Shown here piece by piece: positions 11,281 to 22,099 of a DNA stretch of 64,000 bases. The translations under genes were made by a program, and so were the position numbers. Positions within the stretch are counted from its first letter, which is position 1. Each line of letters opens with the position of its first letter. The notes below the pieces were generated by a model. It made no database searches and had not been told where the DNA came from. It was given only the letters and a program-made list of their open reading frames with translations. This DNA is from Schizochytrium sp. TIO01 (lineage: Eukaryota; Sar; Bigyra; Thraustochytrida; Thraustochytriidae): assembly GCA_004764695.1 (NCBI GenBank), contig SMSO01000034.1, positions 1,071,501 through 1,135,500 on the forward strand, in the 5' to 3' direction.

Positions 11281-12339
11281 ATGGCTTCTCCTTCACCAGC
11301 GCCCGCTACCGTCAACCTCGCAACAGCGCTTGCTGAGCTTTCGGACCTTGATCGCCGAGGCATGGAGTTAGCTGTGGAGGCTCGCACTCTTGGCAACACT
11401 GCGCCCAAGACTGGCAACGATATGTAGGTGAGAAATTGCAGGAACTCTTTACTGCGATAAAGATCTAAAATTGTCATCCATGAGGTAGAGCTAAGAGTAA
11501 GGGTGTAGGGAGCGCCTGAAGTTTGTGACTGGGGTCATTTTCGATGGACTGTGCTAACTTCTGTTTGATGTCTGATCCAGACAAAACTCTATTTGAGCGA
11601 GTTAGGGTCAACTTCTTGCGATTTCATATGGTTTTAACAAGAACAACTCACGTGAATGTTTAAGAGAATTATTTTGGAACGCTTCGAGGCAACGATTACG
11701 TGGATTTGCTTTTTCATGATACTAAACAGGGGCGCTGTAGTGCTTGACGACAATGGGGAGATATTAGTTTGGGGCTTTGCTAGAAGTATGAAGCACAGTC
11801 TGGATCGGGGGCCAATTGATCTACACGCTGAAACTGACTGTATTACGCAAGCTGCAAAACGAGGCATCCCACTTGAAGGAAAGCTTATGTACGTGACATC
11901 GGCGCCATGCGCTAAGTGTCTGCCTTTGATTCTTGGTAGTGGAATACGACGCATTGTCCATTGCGATGTGCTTTCAAAATACATAAGCTGCAAAAATGAA
12001 CCTTGGGCCCGCAATTTAATTGAAGAATACTCTTGCGAGTTGATTGAAAACGTAGAAAAACCGCCCTATAAACGGTTGAATGTCTCAAACCGTATTCTTG
12101 CCACTCGTGAGCCAGAGGTCGAATCTCGTATCGACCTGAGTAAACTCCAGCCACGGCCGAAAAAACAAAAATCCAAGGAGGTTACCTTGGACAATGAGGA
12201 AGAGGCTGTAGAGAACGCAGACAACGAGGATATTGATGCTAAATCTGATGAGGGATATGGAGATTACAAGGATAAAAATAGTCAGAATGGGGAAGAAAGT
12301 GACGATAGTAGCGGAAGCAAACGAGCAAAGCTAGCATAG
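11281..12339 (+). CDS. CMP/dCMP-type zinc deaminase, two exons
   Basis: Exon 1 is 11281-11423 and exon 2 is 11730-12339; together they encode 250 residues. Exon 1 starts MASPSPAPATVNLATALAEL and supplies the helix that precedes the deaminase sheet (RRGMELAVEARTLGNT). Exon 2 continues at GAVVLDDNGEIL. The zinc and catalytic residues are intact: HAE (His80, Glu82) and PCAKC (Cys108, Cys111). The short spacing between the two motifs and the LMYVTSAPC strand resemble dCMP/CMP deaminases more than tRNA adenosine deaminases, so substrate is uncertain. After about residue 170 there is a Lys-rich nuclear-signal-like stretch (RPKKQKSK) and a long acidic tail ending SKRAKLA, which suggests a nuclear protein. 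The splice phase joins an ATG codon exactly (AT|G). Confidence 0.75.
11424..11729 (+). other. Intron of the deaminase gene (306 bp)
   Basis: The donor is GATAT|GTAGGTGAG and the acceptor is ACTAAACAG|GGGCG. Exon 1 ends after two bases of a codon and exon 2 supplies the third, restoring the reading frame and the expected start of the deaminase domain. Without splicing, exon 1 ends at the TAG at 11425-11427. Confidence 0.65.
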
Positions 12340-14151
12340 ATATTTTAAAACTTGCTTTGCTAAGCCTTCCGTATGAGGGTCTTTAGTTTATGCATAATTT
12401 GCATCGTATACTTAGTTCTATGGAAGGGCTAAAGCGTGCCTTTGGTAAAAAATTAATGTCTCTGTCACAAGTATAACTACGCCTCATTCATTCAACAAAA
12501 ACCAGCATTTTTGAATCTATAAGCTTTTGTGATGAGCTTTATTGAAAAGCTTCCAGTAGATTTATGAGATTCTAGGTTTTGAGAAACCGATGTTGAGGCA
12601 AACACTTGATCTGCTTACATGATAATATGAGTTGCTCAATATAGATACATAATACAAACGTTACTTTATTGCATGCGACTATTCTTGAACAGATTTCTTT
12701 TGGCGGAATCCACATAAATCATTTTGTAATAAACTTGAGGACAAATAATCTGCGTCTGAGAATCACTCCTAGACCGTGCATTACAAATGTTTTTCAATAG
12801 TGATTCTGGTGACTTGGTTGATCTCACGGTTTATAAAACACTGCTAGAGCTCAAGACAACCCTCTGTAAGACCTCATGAATTAATGGCTTGCAATTGAAT
12901 ATAACTAGACAAGGAGAATTGTGCGTTTGAGGAGTCAAGAACCACAGGTATGCATACACGTTTCCTATATCAATTTTGGTGAAATCTGAATTGATAATTA
13001 AAGAGACGAGCGAAGTTAACCTCGTCAAGTATATCTAACACAAATTAAGGAAATCCTAGTTTCCCAAGTTTTACATGAACTGTTCAAATTTTAATTGCAA
13101 AGACAGCAGTTCGCTAACTTTTAAAAAGCCTCAGGTTATTATTATACCTTGTTCATACCAACTTAAAGCTCTTGCCTTCATCTTCCTAGTCAACCTCTAG
13201 CTGACCAACATATTCTTTCAGCAGTGGCAATAAGAGCAGGGTGATTGCATATTAAAGTAGATACATCGAGACTGGTATCATCATTATAGGCTTATCTGTT
13301 TGCCTATGTACAGACACGGACTGTCTCAATACGAGAGTAGGTGTGCCATTCGGAAGGAGTTCAGGGAAGGGGATGAAGGAAACAACATTTTTCTAGTTGT
13401 ATATGCCAATGGAACCAGACACAGGCGTTACCTCTGTCAAATCAAATTAGAAAGTGAAAATTTGGAAAAATGATATTGATGAATATATTTGATTGAGGAA
13501 TGGACACATGATATGTTTTTAGTTTTTGTTTTTGGGGGAGGGGGGCATCGGGGGTCATTACTCACTATGGAGCAAAGAAGTTGACACTAGTGATGCTATT
13601 ACTACTGCTCGTCTCAGACCGAGAGGATATTCCAGATGACACATTAAGGCAACCAGGCAGATGTGGTGCTTGAAGAAAAAAGAAACAGGCTGGGAGTATC
13701 ATCCTCATCAGGAAAAGCAATATTACGATATGAAGCGTCACCGGTTGGTTTGCGCAGAAAGCGCAGGAGCTCAGGAGAAATATTGGGAAGAACTGCACCT
13801 TGAGCAGAAACGGCATGGCATTTTTTGACGACAAGGCCAGAAAAGAAATGTTGTGGTAATACAGTCGACCATGTACTAGCTCAAAATAAGCTCTCTTGAT
13901 AAGTAAAGAGAGAACCGAGAAGTCGCCTAAACTTTACTGATTGGAAAGTATAAGCTTAGCGTCTGAGATTTTGTAGAGAGAACGAAGCAAGACACTCTTT
14001 CTGACTATGCTTTTCTCTCCTTCCACTTGGAAAACATCCTCAGAGAATAAAGTAAAAGGGAAATTGAGGAAAAGGAGATATGCGAGAAAGCAGCTTACCC
14101 GAGAGTATGCTAGAGCAATGGCCAGTGCATCTCACCAGAATAAAAAAGTTA
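12340..14151. other. Convergent spacer
   Basis: AT-rich DNA between two facing 3' ends. A minus-strand frame at 13565-13834 (89 codons) has a hydrophobic start (MPFLLKVQFFPIFLLSSCAF) but no other support. There is a G-run near 13535-13555. No gene is called. Confidence 0.45.
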
Positions 14152-16431
14152 TTATCGATGCATGAACCATCGCCATACCATATTTGCTGAGCTAACTGGT
14201 CCACTAGTGCGTCCAGATTTGCTGCTTTCTGAAGATTTGCTGCTTTCAGTAGATTTGCGGTCATCAGCATGATCAGTACCTTGAGCGTCCGCAGCATGCA
14301 CAGCATGAGTGCTCGACTTAACTGATGCTGTGAAAGCCAAAGGAAGAGACGTCTTATAAGACTGGTTAGTGATTCCTGACAAGTTACTTGAGGATGTTGA
14401 GATAGCAGAGGCAGAAACGGTTTGCTGCACGCAAATTGTACCGGCTGGGTCCTTTGTATTGCTTGATGCATCGAGAGGGCCAGAGTGAGGACGATCAGCC
14501 TTGCATGCTTTGGAGGATGGACAAGGCGACGCATCTTCCTGGTTTGAGTTGTTGCATTGCTGAGTTTGCGAGACCGACCCTGCAGCTGCAGTAGAGTCAG
14601 CAGCATTCTTGTTGTGGTCATTGACATTTTCATTATTATTTGTGTTGTTGTTGTCACTGCTGCTGCTGTTCAATATGGTCGTAGGTTGTCGATCAGGCAA
14701 AATTGCAATTGGAGGCTGGGTGCCAGTTGGTTGCGCATCGGTTGTCACAGAAGTTGTGACAGATGCGAGAAGGGCAGTAACTTGTGGATCGATGGGTGCA
14801 GTGATAATATGGCCGATGTCAATCATATTAGTCGACACCGAGCCAAGGCTATCATCATAAACTTGTTTGACGTGATCAACAGCGGCACGCATTGCTTTAT
14901 ATTCACGATCACGAATAAGGCTGTACTCGAGAACAATAAACATAAAGTGCCGAAAAGACTCATGAAGAAAATCGCCTGCTTCGTTCTCCTGCAAGATGTC
15001 TTGGCAGTGATGAAAAAGAATGGCATAAACACGAAAAAGACGTGTGTAAACCGTGGTAATAATCTCCATAAAGTCATCAGGAAATAAGGTTTCTTCGTCC
15101 ACAGGAAAATACCGACGATCATTGATTATTCCCTCAACCCAGCCAAGGGCATGTTGTACATACTCGGGGCCAGACATGCGAACTGGTTTGCGTTTCTCCT
15201 TGACGAGAGGCGGAGCCCATCGGTATTCGTAATGTGGTGGAAAGCCCTGGCCAACTTCTGGGTAACGAATCTCCAACTCTTCATTGCACATGTCTGCCAT
15301 TAGACAAACTTCTTTGAAGAACTGATACAAATTTGTAGCAAGCCATTCATATGATTCTTCGCGGCGACCAAGCTCGCCAACCAAAAGTGGCATTGTATGT
15401 GTAGATGGCGTGGATGGTAGAGTGAGAGTCTCGTCGCTCGGACCACTCGCATCTGTGGATGCTGTTGATTGCGAGTCCAGTGAAGCAGCAGGTAGGGGCC
15501 TTGGCCGGGTTAAGGGGGGTGCTGTTGACTTATTAGAATCCCCTTCTTGATTTTGTACACGAAGTTTGTTGATGATGGTTGCGTTCTTTTTGGACATCGT
15601 CCCCAGTCGTCTTTCCCTTTGCACAAGGGCGCTTTCGTCAGTGGTGTCGGTCTCATCGTCGCATTCTGGAGAGCCCGTTGCCTCGCACTCCTCCTCGTTT
15701 TCACAGCTGCTCCTGCAGATGGGGTCGCTGCTTTCCATCACAAGTTGCTTGCGACGAAAGGTAGACTTCATCTTGGTTTTGGCAAGTGTAAGGATAGCGC
15801 TTGCCACTTGCGACTGAGATTGTTGTGGCCCTCCCTGGCTCATCATAGAAATCTTCTCTCCAAAGCCATCGTCCATATCACCAAATTCGCACCGCACATC
15901 ACCTTCCAGTGCACCAGCACGAATGGCCGCTGCTATAGCGCTTACATCCTCGCCACATTTGTCCATCCTGTCATATCTGTCGCCCTTTTTCACAAGGAGT
16001 CCCTTGCTCTTCATCAAGCCACCGCTTTTTTCGACCTCGCTTCCGCCTTTGGTGTCGCCTGGAATGTTATTGTTGTTATTATTATGATAAGCGCTATCGC
16101 CGCTGTGAACAGTGTGGGTATGATTATTATGTACGCCGTGCCTCGAAATCGCGCGAGCAAGCTTGCTGCCCACGCGAGCGGCCTTGGACGCAGGAGCTGC
16201 ACCCGATCTGATTGCCTCTGCTGCCGACGAAGAAACTGCCTCTGCAGAGCTCGAGCTCGCTGTGCTTTTGGAGCTGGTCGGCATTGCTCTGGGCTCCATC
16301 AAGGCTGCACGCGCCGTGGAAGACGGTGCTTGAGTCAGTGAAGAAGACAACGGGCTTGACAGAGAGGCTGCCGCGGGAGCATCCAGGCCGCCCTCCGGAA
16401 GAACAAGCAGCCGCGGTCCCTGCAAGAACAT
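14152..16431 (-). CDS. MOB kinase activator-like protein with degraded zinc site and long Ser-rich extensions
   Basis: From the ATG at 16431 (MFLQGPRLLVLPEGG) the protein has 759 residues. The frame continues upstream through a lysine run encoded by an A/T tract, which I judge to be leader. Residues 1-350 are Ser/Ala/Asn-rich and disordered. Residues about 358-525 match the MOB1/phocein fold: WLATNLYQFFKEV, YEYRWAPP, YVQHALGWVEGII, LFPDDFMEIITTVYTRLFRVY, HESFRHFMFIVLEYSLI. MOB proteins bind and activate NDR/LATS kinases in Hippo and mitotic-exit pathways. Of the four MOB1 zinc ligands (Cys79, Cys84, His161, His166), only the first is kept (Cys382); the others correspond to Glu, Ile471 and Cys476. 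Seven extra residues lie between the first cysteine and the YEYRW motif. The C-terminal 230 residues are low complexity (Ser, Thr, Asn). Confidence 0.8.
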   Translation of the reverse strand: MFLQGPRLLVLPEGGLDAPAAASLSSPLSSSLTQAPSSTARAALMEPRAMPTSSKSTASSSSAEAVSSSAAEAIRSGAAPASKAARVGSKLARAISRHGVHNNHTHTVHSGDSAYHNNNNNNIPGDTKGGSEVEKSGGLMKSKGLLVKKGDRYDRMDKCGEDVSAIAAAIRAGALEGDVRCEFGDMDDGFGEKISMMSQGGPQQSQSQVASAILTLAKTKMKSTFRRKQLVMESSDPICRSSCENEEECEATGSPECDDETDTTDESALVQRERRLGTMSKKNATIINKLRVQNQEGDSNKSTAPPLTRPRPLPAASLDSQSTASTDASGPSDETLTLPSTPSTHTMPLLVGELGRREESYEWLATNLYQFFKEVCLMADMCNEELEIRYPEVGQGFPPHYEYRWAPPLVKEKRKPVRMSGPEYVQHALGWVEGIINDRRYFPVDEETLFPDDFMEIITTVYTRLFRVYAILFHHCQDILQENEAGDFLHESFRHFMFIVLEYSLIRDREYKAMRAAVDHVKQVYDDSLGSVSTNMIDIGHIITAPIDPQVTALLASVTTSVTTDAQPTGTQPPIAILPDRQPTTILNSSSSDNNNTNNNENVNDHNKNAADSTAAAGSVSQTQQCNNSNQEDASPCPSSKACKADRPHSGPLDASSNTKDPAGTICVQQTVSASAISTSSSNLSGITNQSYKTSLPLAFTASVKSSTHAVHAADAQGTDHADDRKSTESSKSSESSKSGRTSGPVSSANMVWRWFMHR

Positions 16432-19400
16432 GGCTCCGCCGCGCGGGCCAGCGCCCAGCCTCGCGGAATCAATGCAGCGAGGGTGCTGTCCTCGCGCGAT
16501 CTGGTGCGATTCTGATTTGATTTCTTGTTGGAATGATTTCTTTGTTTTGCTTATTCGTGCTACCCTCCTTAAAATATGTTCTTTTATTTGTTCTCTTTTT
16601 TTCTTTTTCTTTTTCTTTTTTTTAGAAAAGAAAAAAAAGTAAAAGTAGGCTTTAACCATTCGCATTCTACACTTTGCAATGATTATTAGTCATTATTAAT
16701 ATTAAATATATATATTTAATTAAAAGAGAACGAAAGAATTTAAAAAAGGGCTTTCGAAGTCTTTTTGTTTTCATGCTCAGCGAATTCTTTTTTAGTGTTT
16801 TTTTAAATTTATTTTTTTAAGTCTTTTCGTCAACTTACAAATTGAAAGAGTATTCTGGGTTGTTTGAGCAATCATTGCATTCGCGCACGCTGTTGCCAGA
16901 GGCCAGTCATGGAAAGAAATGGTTTACATTGCGCCACCACGCGCCTCTATTCCTCTGCAAAGTGCAGCCTCTGAGCAAAGAAGCGAGTTGCCAAGCTTAT
17001 TCGCGAAGCAAACAAGCCTCGTCCCTCTCCTCTGGGGGCCTCTCCTGTTTGGAGAGTTCGTTAGAACAGTTCCAACGAACGAACAGCCGACTTACTAAAA
17101 CATGTTTTTCTCAACTTGTTCTTTTAGAATGCATAAACAAAGCAGAGAGACAGGAAGACAGGAAGGAAAACAAACGTTGAACCTTTCCAATCATGAGAGA
17201 AATAAATAACGAACCGAAATAGCTTTTCGCATGCTAAGCAACTGCTTCAAGCCCTTCGGCACTACAATAGAATGAAGGTCGCTCTCGAAGACAGTCCCAA
17301 TCTCTTATTTACTCCTAGATTAGAACTTAGCACTCCTTCCGGAACCCACGAAGGCCTGGAGTTCAACTTATCCTGAAAGCAACAGGTAGAACCTAAACCT
17401 GCGTTTCATCATTACCTTGATTCTCTTAATGAATTCGAGCAGCACTTCAAGTTGAGGTTCTCAACTCTGGCCAGGGGAATCAACATCAACGTCAAGGACT
17501 TGAGCAGACACGGAGCCGAGGAAACTGAGCCTCTCCAAAGTGGCAAAGCGGTTCGGTTAGGGATAGAAAGTGCGCAGCGGAAGATAGATTCAAACGATCG
17601 ATCGACCGATTGATTGCACTTTTAAAATCCTACAACATCTATTTAATTATAGAAGATGGAAGGAAACATGAGAACATTGAGAACTTCAGGGCCTTGCAAA
17701 TTGCGCAGGCTGGTCGGCACGTGAATTTTTAATGACTGACAGCGCGTTTCCACAAGTCTATATTCTAAAATGGGACACTCAGTGACAAGCCAAACGCGCA
17801 GACTTGGAGGTGTACCGAAATGCGTCTGACTGCCGGGGTTGTCAGGGAGAAGAGGATCCCTCGCGGTAGCAGCCACCAGTGATGCAGATTATGGGCAACT
17901 AGTTCTTGCCACCGAGCTGCTCAGAAATAAACAAAACATCTGAACAGTGCTACAGTCACGTGTTTCAAGGGAAAGGCGAGGTAGAGTAAACGCTAACTAG
18001 TAATAGTTATACAGCTCATGAAGAAGTGTGATGTTAGTGGCGAAGTTGATTGAATAAGGGAGCTTCTGCGCTGTCTGTATACTGCGTGAAAACTGCCTTT
18101 TCTACGGGTTAACTCGAAGGCAATGGCGAGAGAGCCCGCGAGCAGTTGCTTTCTCAAGTAGTCCCTGTGGATCAGCAGCGTAGCATTTTAGAGGGCTGAC
18201 GGCTTGTCCTGACTTCGTCCTAATTGATGAATCGCGGCCCTTCACTTTCATTCTCCTCTCGGACTTTTAAAGTGTTCTTTTTTGTCCTCCTTTTTCAATT
18301 AATCCCCCCCTGTCTTTTTATATGGAAATGAGAAAATCAGAGAAAATGTCTCATCCGAGTTCTTTTTACTTTGTTTATTCTTTATGTTTATTCTTTATAA
18401 TCTAGGTATACAATTCATGCTTTTAAAAACTTAAAAAAAGAAAAAAGCTAAAATCTAAAAAAGTAAGAAAAATAGCATTTTAATGGGGGAACTCTTATTC
18501 GGTCTTATGAAGGAATTGATGTCCTTTTAAAAATTGATGGCTTTTATTTTAAGTCTTACTTTTTTTCTTTCCTTTTCTGGGTAGAGTCTTTGCACGAGTT
18601 CCTGGCGCTCCCTTTCCCGAGGCTGGTCAATGGCTTGCTCGCTCCAAACATCGATCAACAAGCAAGCTCTTTACGCATAAGATGGGATAATCAAGTACTT
18701 TCTGATTACGGAAATGTCTAGGCTACGGGATCGTCGAGCTGCGTATCGTCAGTGGATGATTCATTCGCTTGGCTGAACTGGTTCTTCACCTCTAACTTGG
18801 GCGTAAACTACTTTGCGCCAGGAGAATGGGTCCAGCTTTTCGAAGGTAGGGTAGTGTGTATCCACAAATGTTGTTGAACAAGAGATGCAAAACGCTGTCC
18901 TTCACTTTATGCAAGCATTTGGCGACTTGCCACCAGGTACCCCAATGGGAACAATGTATAAGAGCGGCTTGGATCGAAAAAAGGAAGGGCTAATCGTCCG
19001 CTGAGACTTAGTTCCTTTATAATTTTTATTTTCGCTCGCGTTCTTCTTGGCACCTCTTTGTTTCATTTCTTTCAGATAGTACTTACTTAGGAAGTACCGC
19101 AACAGCAATGAAGTTTAGAAAACTCAGTGGCCCTCTTCTTCAGATAATCGCGAAAGTCTGATTGATTCAAAGCTCGGGTTGATAAAAGGTCACCCTTTCT
19201 ACACCCCTCCAGAGCAGCCACTGAGATCGAACTAGCTAGATATTGTTTTGCGGGGCAGGCATGCGTCCTGGCTTAATGTTTAATTTCTGGCATCTTTCTG
19301 GGCCGTCTCTCCCTCAATCCTTGCGTTCCGAACTAAAAAGTTGATCTAGTTTTTAATTTTCTCCTAGTGTTTCGGGATGACAGTGATTAAGAAAAGTGCG

Positions 19401-22085
19401 CAACTCAAAGGTCGCGAATATAACATTCATGTGACTGATGAGGCAAGTGGTTTCGTAGCCAACGGTCGCAACTGCGCCTCTGAAATTCAACTCAGATCAT
19501 CATTCTGAGCGAATAATGCTATTAGTTATATTAGCTATTTATGTCACTGATGTGATTGCGACAAAGCTATCAAAATCATAATCAAAGGCTACAACCAGAG
19601 CCAACGGACTAGAAAGATCTCAATTTGAGCAATTTACCAAGCCAAGCTTGTTAGAATTTGTTATTTACAGTGAAGCAGCCATGCACTTGATATTACAAAA
19701 CAACTATCTTGTGAATTCTTCATTGCTGTCTGCTTTTCAGTGCAAGCTAGACTGTCTTCATCTTGACCTGTTTTCTCTGCATGATATCGGTTTGCAATAA
19801 GGCCCTAGCCGTTTAAATATAAATATGAAGAAATGCAAAAGAGCGGCTGTTCAAATGAAACGAGTGACTCGGACATCTCAGTGCTACTTGAAGGACTAAC
19901 TAACATAGAGAACAAAAAGAACAAAGACACCTGAAAGAGGCGGAAAGTGTTAAAAAAAGGCAGTTAGCTGCCGCGCGTGCATGCGAAAATATTTTTTGAA
20001 AAATATTTCTTTCCATAAAACGAATTTAGAAGTCAGGACAAGGAAAAGCGATAAATCAAATACCTGTCTGTATATAAAATGCTTTGTTGTTTTCCCTGTC
20101 TCAAACACAAGCCACGTTTTATTACCAATAGTCCTTCGTAGACTAATCTCGAATATTACTATGTTCATGCTTCCCAGGCTACCTACCACCTTGCGCCGAA
20201 GGGCATGTATTGGATACAGTTTCTTCTGTTAACAAATTCGGGTATCGAATGTGTTTTTTTTAAGTTAGCATTTTATTTTAACTAAAAATAGAATAAAGAC
20301 CTACAACGAAACAAATTTGATTATAAGTTCATCGCCAGCGGTTCTATAGCAACGCCTTCTCGCCTGCCTGTCATTGAGAATAATATTCAAAGGAGTCTTT
20401 TCCTCGCAAAAACTCAAGCCACGGCTAGGTGCATTTTGAGAGATCAATTGCTGCTGGCTGCCTGGCTGGCTGTTTCTCTGCTTGGAGCTCCGCTTGCTTC
20501 CTTTTCTGTGGCAGCGCGTGCAGCGAGGCTTCCTGTTCTGACCTGCTCCTCAACTGCTGAGGGTAAATGAGCTAGAAGTGGCAGCCTGAGGACGGTGCTC
20601 AGTGGGGTAGGGCTTTGAAGAGATGTTTAATTGCTCTATATCAAACTCCGTTTATCTTATTTGAACTCGAAGGTTGTAGTGATAGAAATAGCTGTTGGTT
20701 TCTTGACGTGATAAGCTATAGTACTACATTTTAAATGTTCAAATAGCTTATTTTAAAGTTATTATTATTATTATTATTAAAAAGAAGGGGAAAGAGAAAA
20801 AGCTTTAAATTAAAATGGTTAATAACATGAATAGTAATAATAACCAAGCATGTTTTAGATAATTTTGAGGGATGGTCTTTGGAAGTACAAGAATAAAGAA
20901 AATACAAGCGTGTTACTTTGGTAGGGAGAGATAATGATGAACGACGAAGTCTTCGTTCGAGGAGAAGAAGCGACTACGATGGATTTTGGCTGCTATGAAA
21001 GTGGTAAATGAGGAAGATTTAAGCATGGGCTGGTCCCAGAAAGAAAGTGATCTCCAAAGTCCAGTAATTAACTCAAAATGCTTTCTTCCTTATTTTTGTA
21101 AATCAGGGATCATGAAAAAAAATAATAATAGAAATACATGAACACTCCAAAGAAGATGAGATAATGCATGGACAATATGTTTTTGCTTGCAGTTTTGAAA
21201 GGGATTCAAGACAAACGTAGGTAAGACTCATTTATATTGTCCAATTTCTCTATATTAGTGGTTCTCATTTGAGAGTCACACCTTCCCACTGAAAGCAATT
21301 ATTTAGAAAATGATGGGTTGGGTTTCGAAGAGACATGGCCTGAGAATGATCCTTTAGACACAGAAAAAAAATCTGCATGCATGAGGTTTTAAAGCAACTT
21401 CTATGCAATTAAAAATAAGAGTACCAGTGCGTATTTCACAACTTTGAGCGGCTGATCTTGATGATTTTTGGGCGTGATGGTGGTCAATCACTCACAACAG
21501 AAGATAGTACACCTCAAGATCGTATTACGAAATGAAAATAGCATGCAGGAGCATAAGATCTGCTTGAAGAATGAAGTGATAATACTTTTCAGAGTTTAGT
21601 TTTAAGCAAATCTCACGATCGATTAAGAACTCCACCTGGTTGCTGTAACCTGGAATGAATTGAAGTTAAAAGTTAGATTCTCTCTTTCGAAATAACAAAT
21701 AATAATAAAAATCATCGAGCAGGACTGCCTGGCCACTGAGTTTAGCTGTTGAAGAACGCCTGATCTGTGGCTCCCAGAAAAGAGTCTCTAAATGAATAAC
21801 GTTAGGACAAGCGACAATAATGCTGTTTGGTAGAGATTTCGTTGCTAATTCATATTTTTTGTTTAATATTATCCCATGTAATAATTATGTATTTTAATTT
21901 AAAAAAATAAAAACAAAAATAAGAACAGACCAAGAAACCAAAAAAACAGGTAATAATCTAGCAGGTGAATAGGAAGGAACTCAACGCTGTCTTCTTCGTC
22001 TTGGGCTCCTCGTTCACAGTGAGTCTTTATTATATAACCCAATTTGGGTCGTTTCACCTTCCGAAGTCTTTCTACCAATCGTTTG

Positions 22086-22099
22086 CTCGAACGTTCGAG
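22086..22099. repeat. 14-bp perfect palindrome
   Basis: The sequence CTCGAACGTTCGAG reads the same on both strands. It may be a dimeric protein-binding site or chance. Confidence 0.7.

Noticed and set aside
15547-16341. 264-codon frame opposite the MOB gene
   Set aside because: Shadow of the Ser-rich N-terminal region; cysteine- and arginine-rich antisense sequence.
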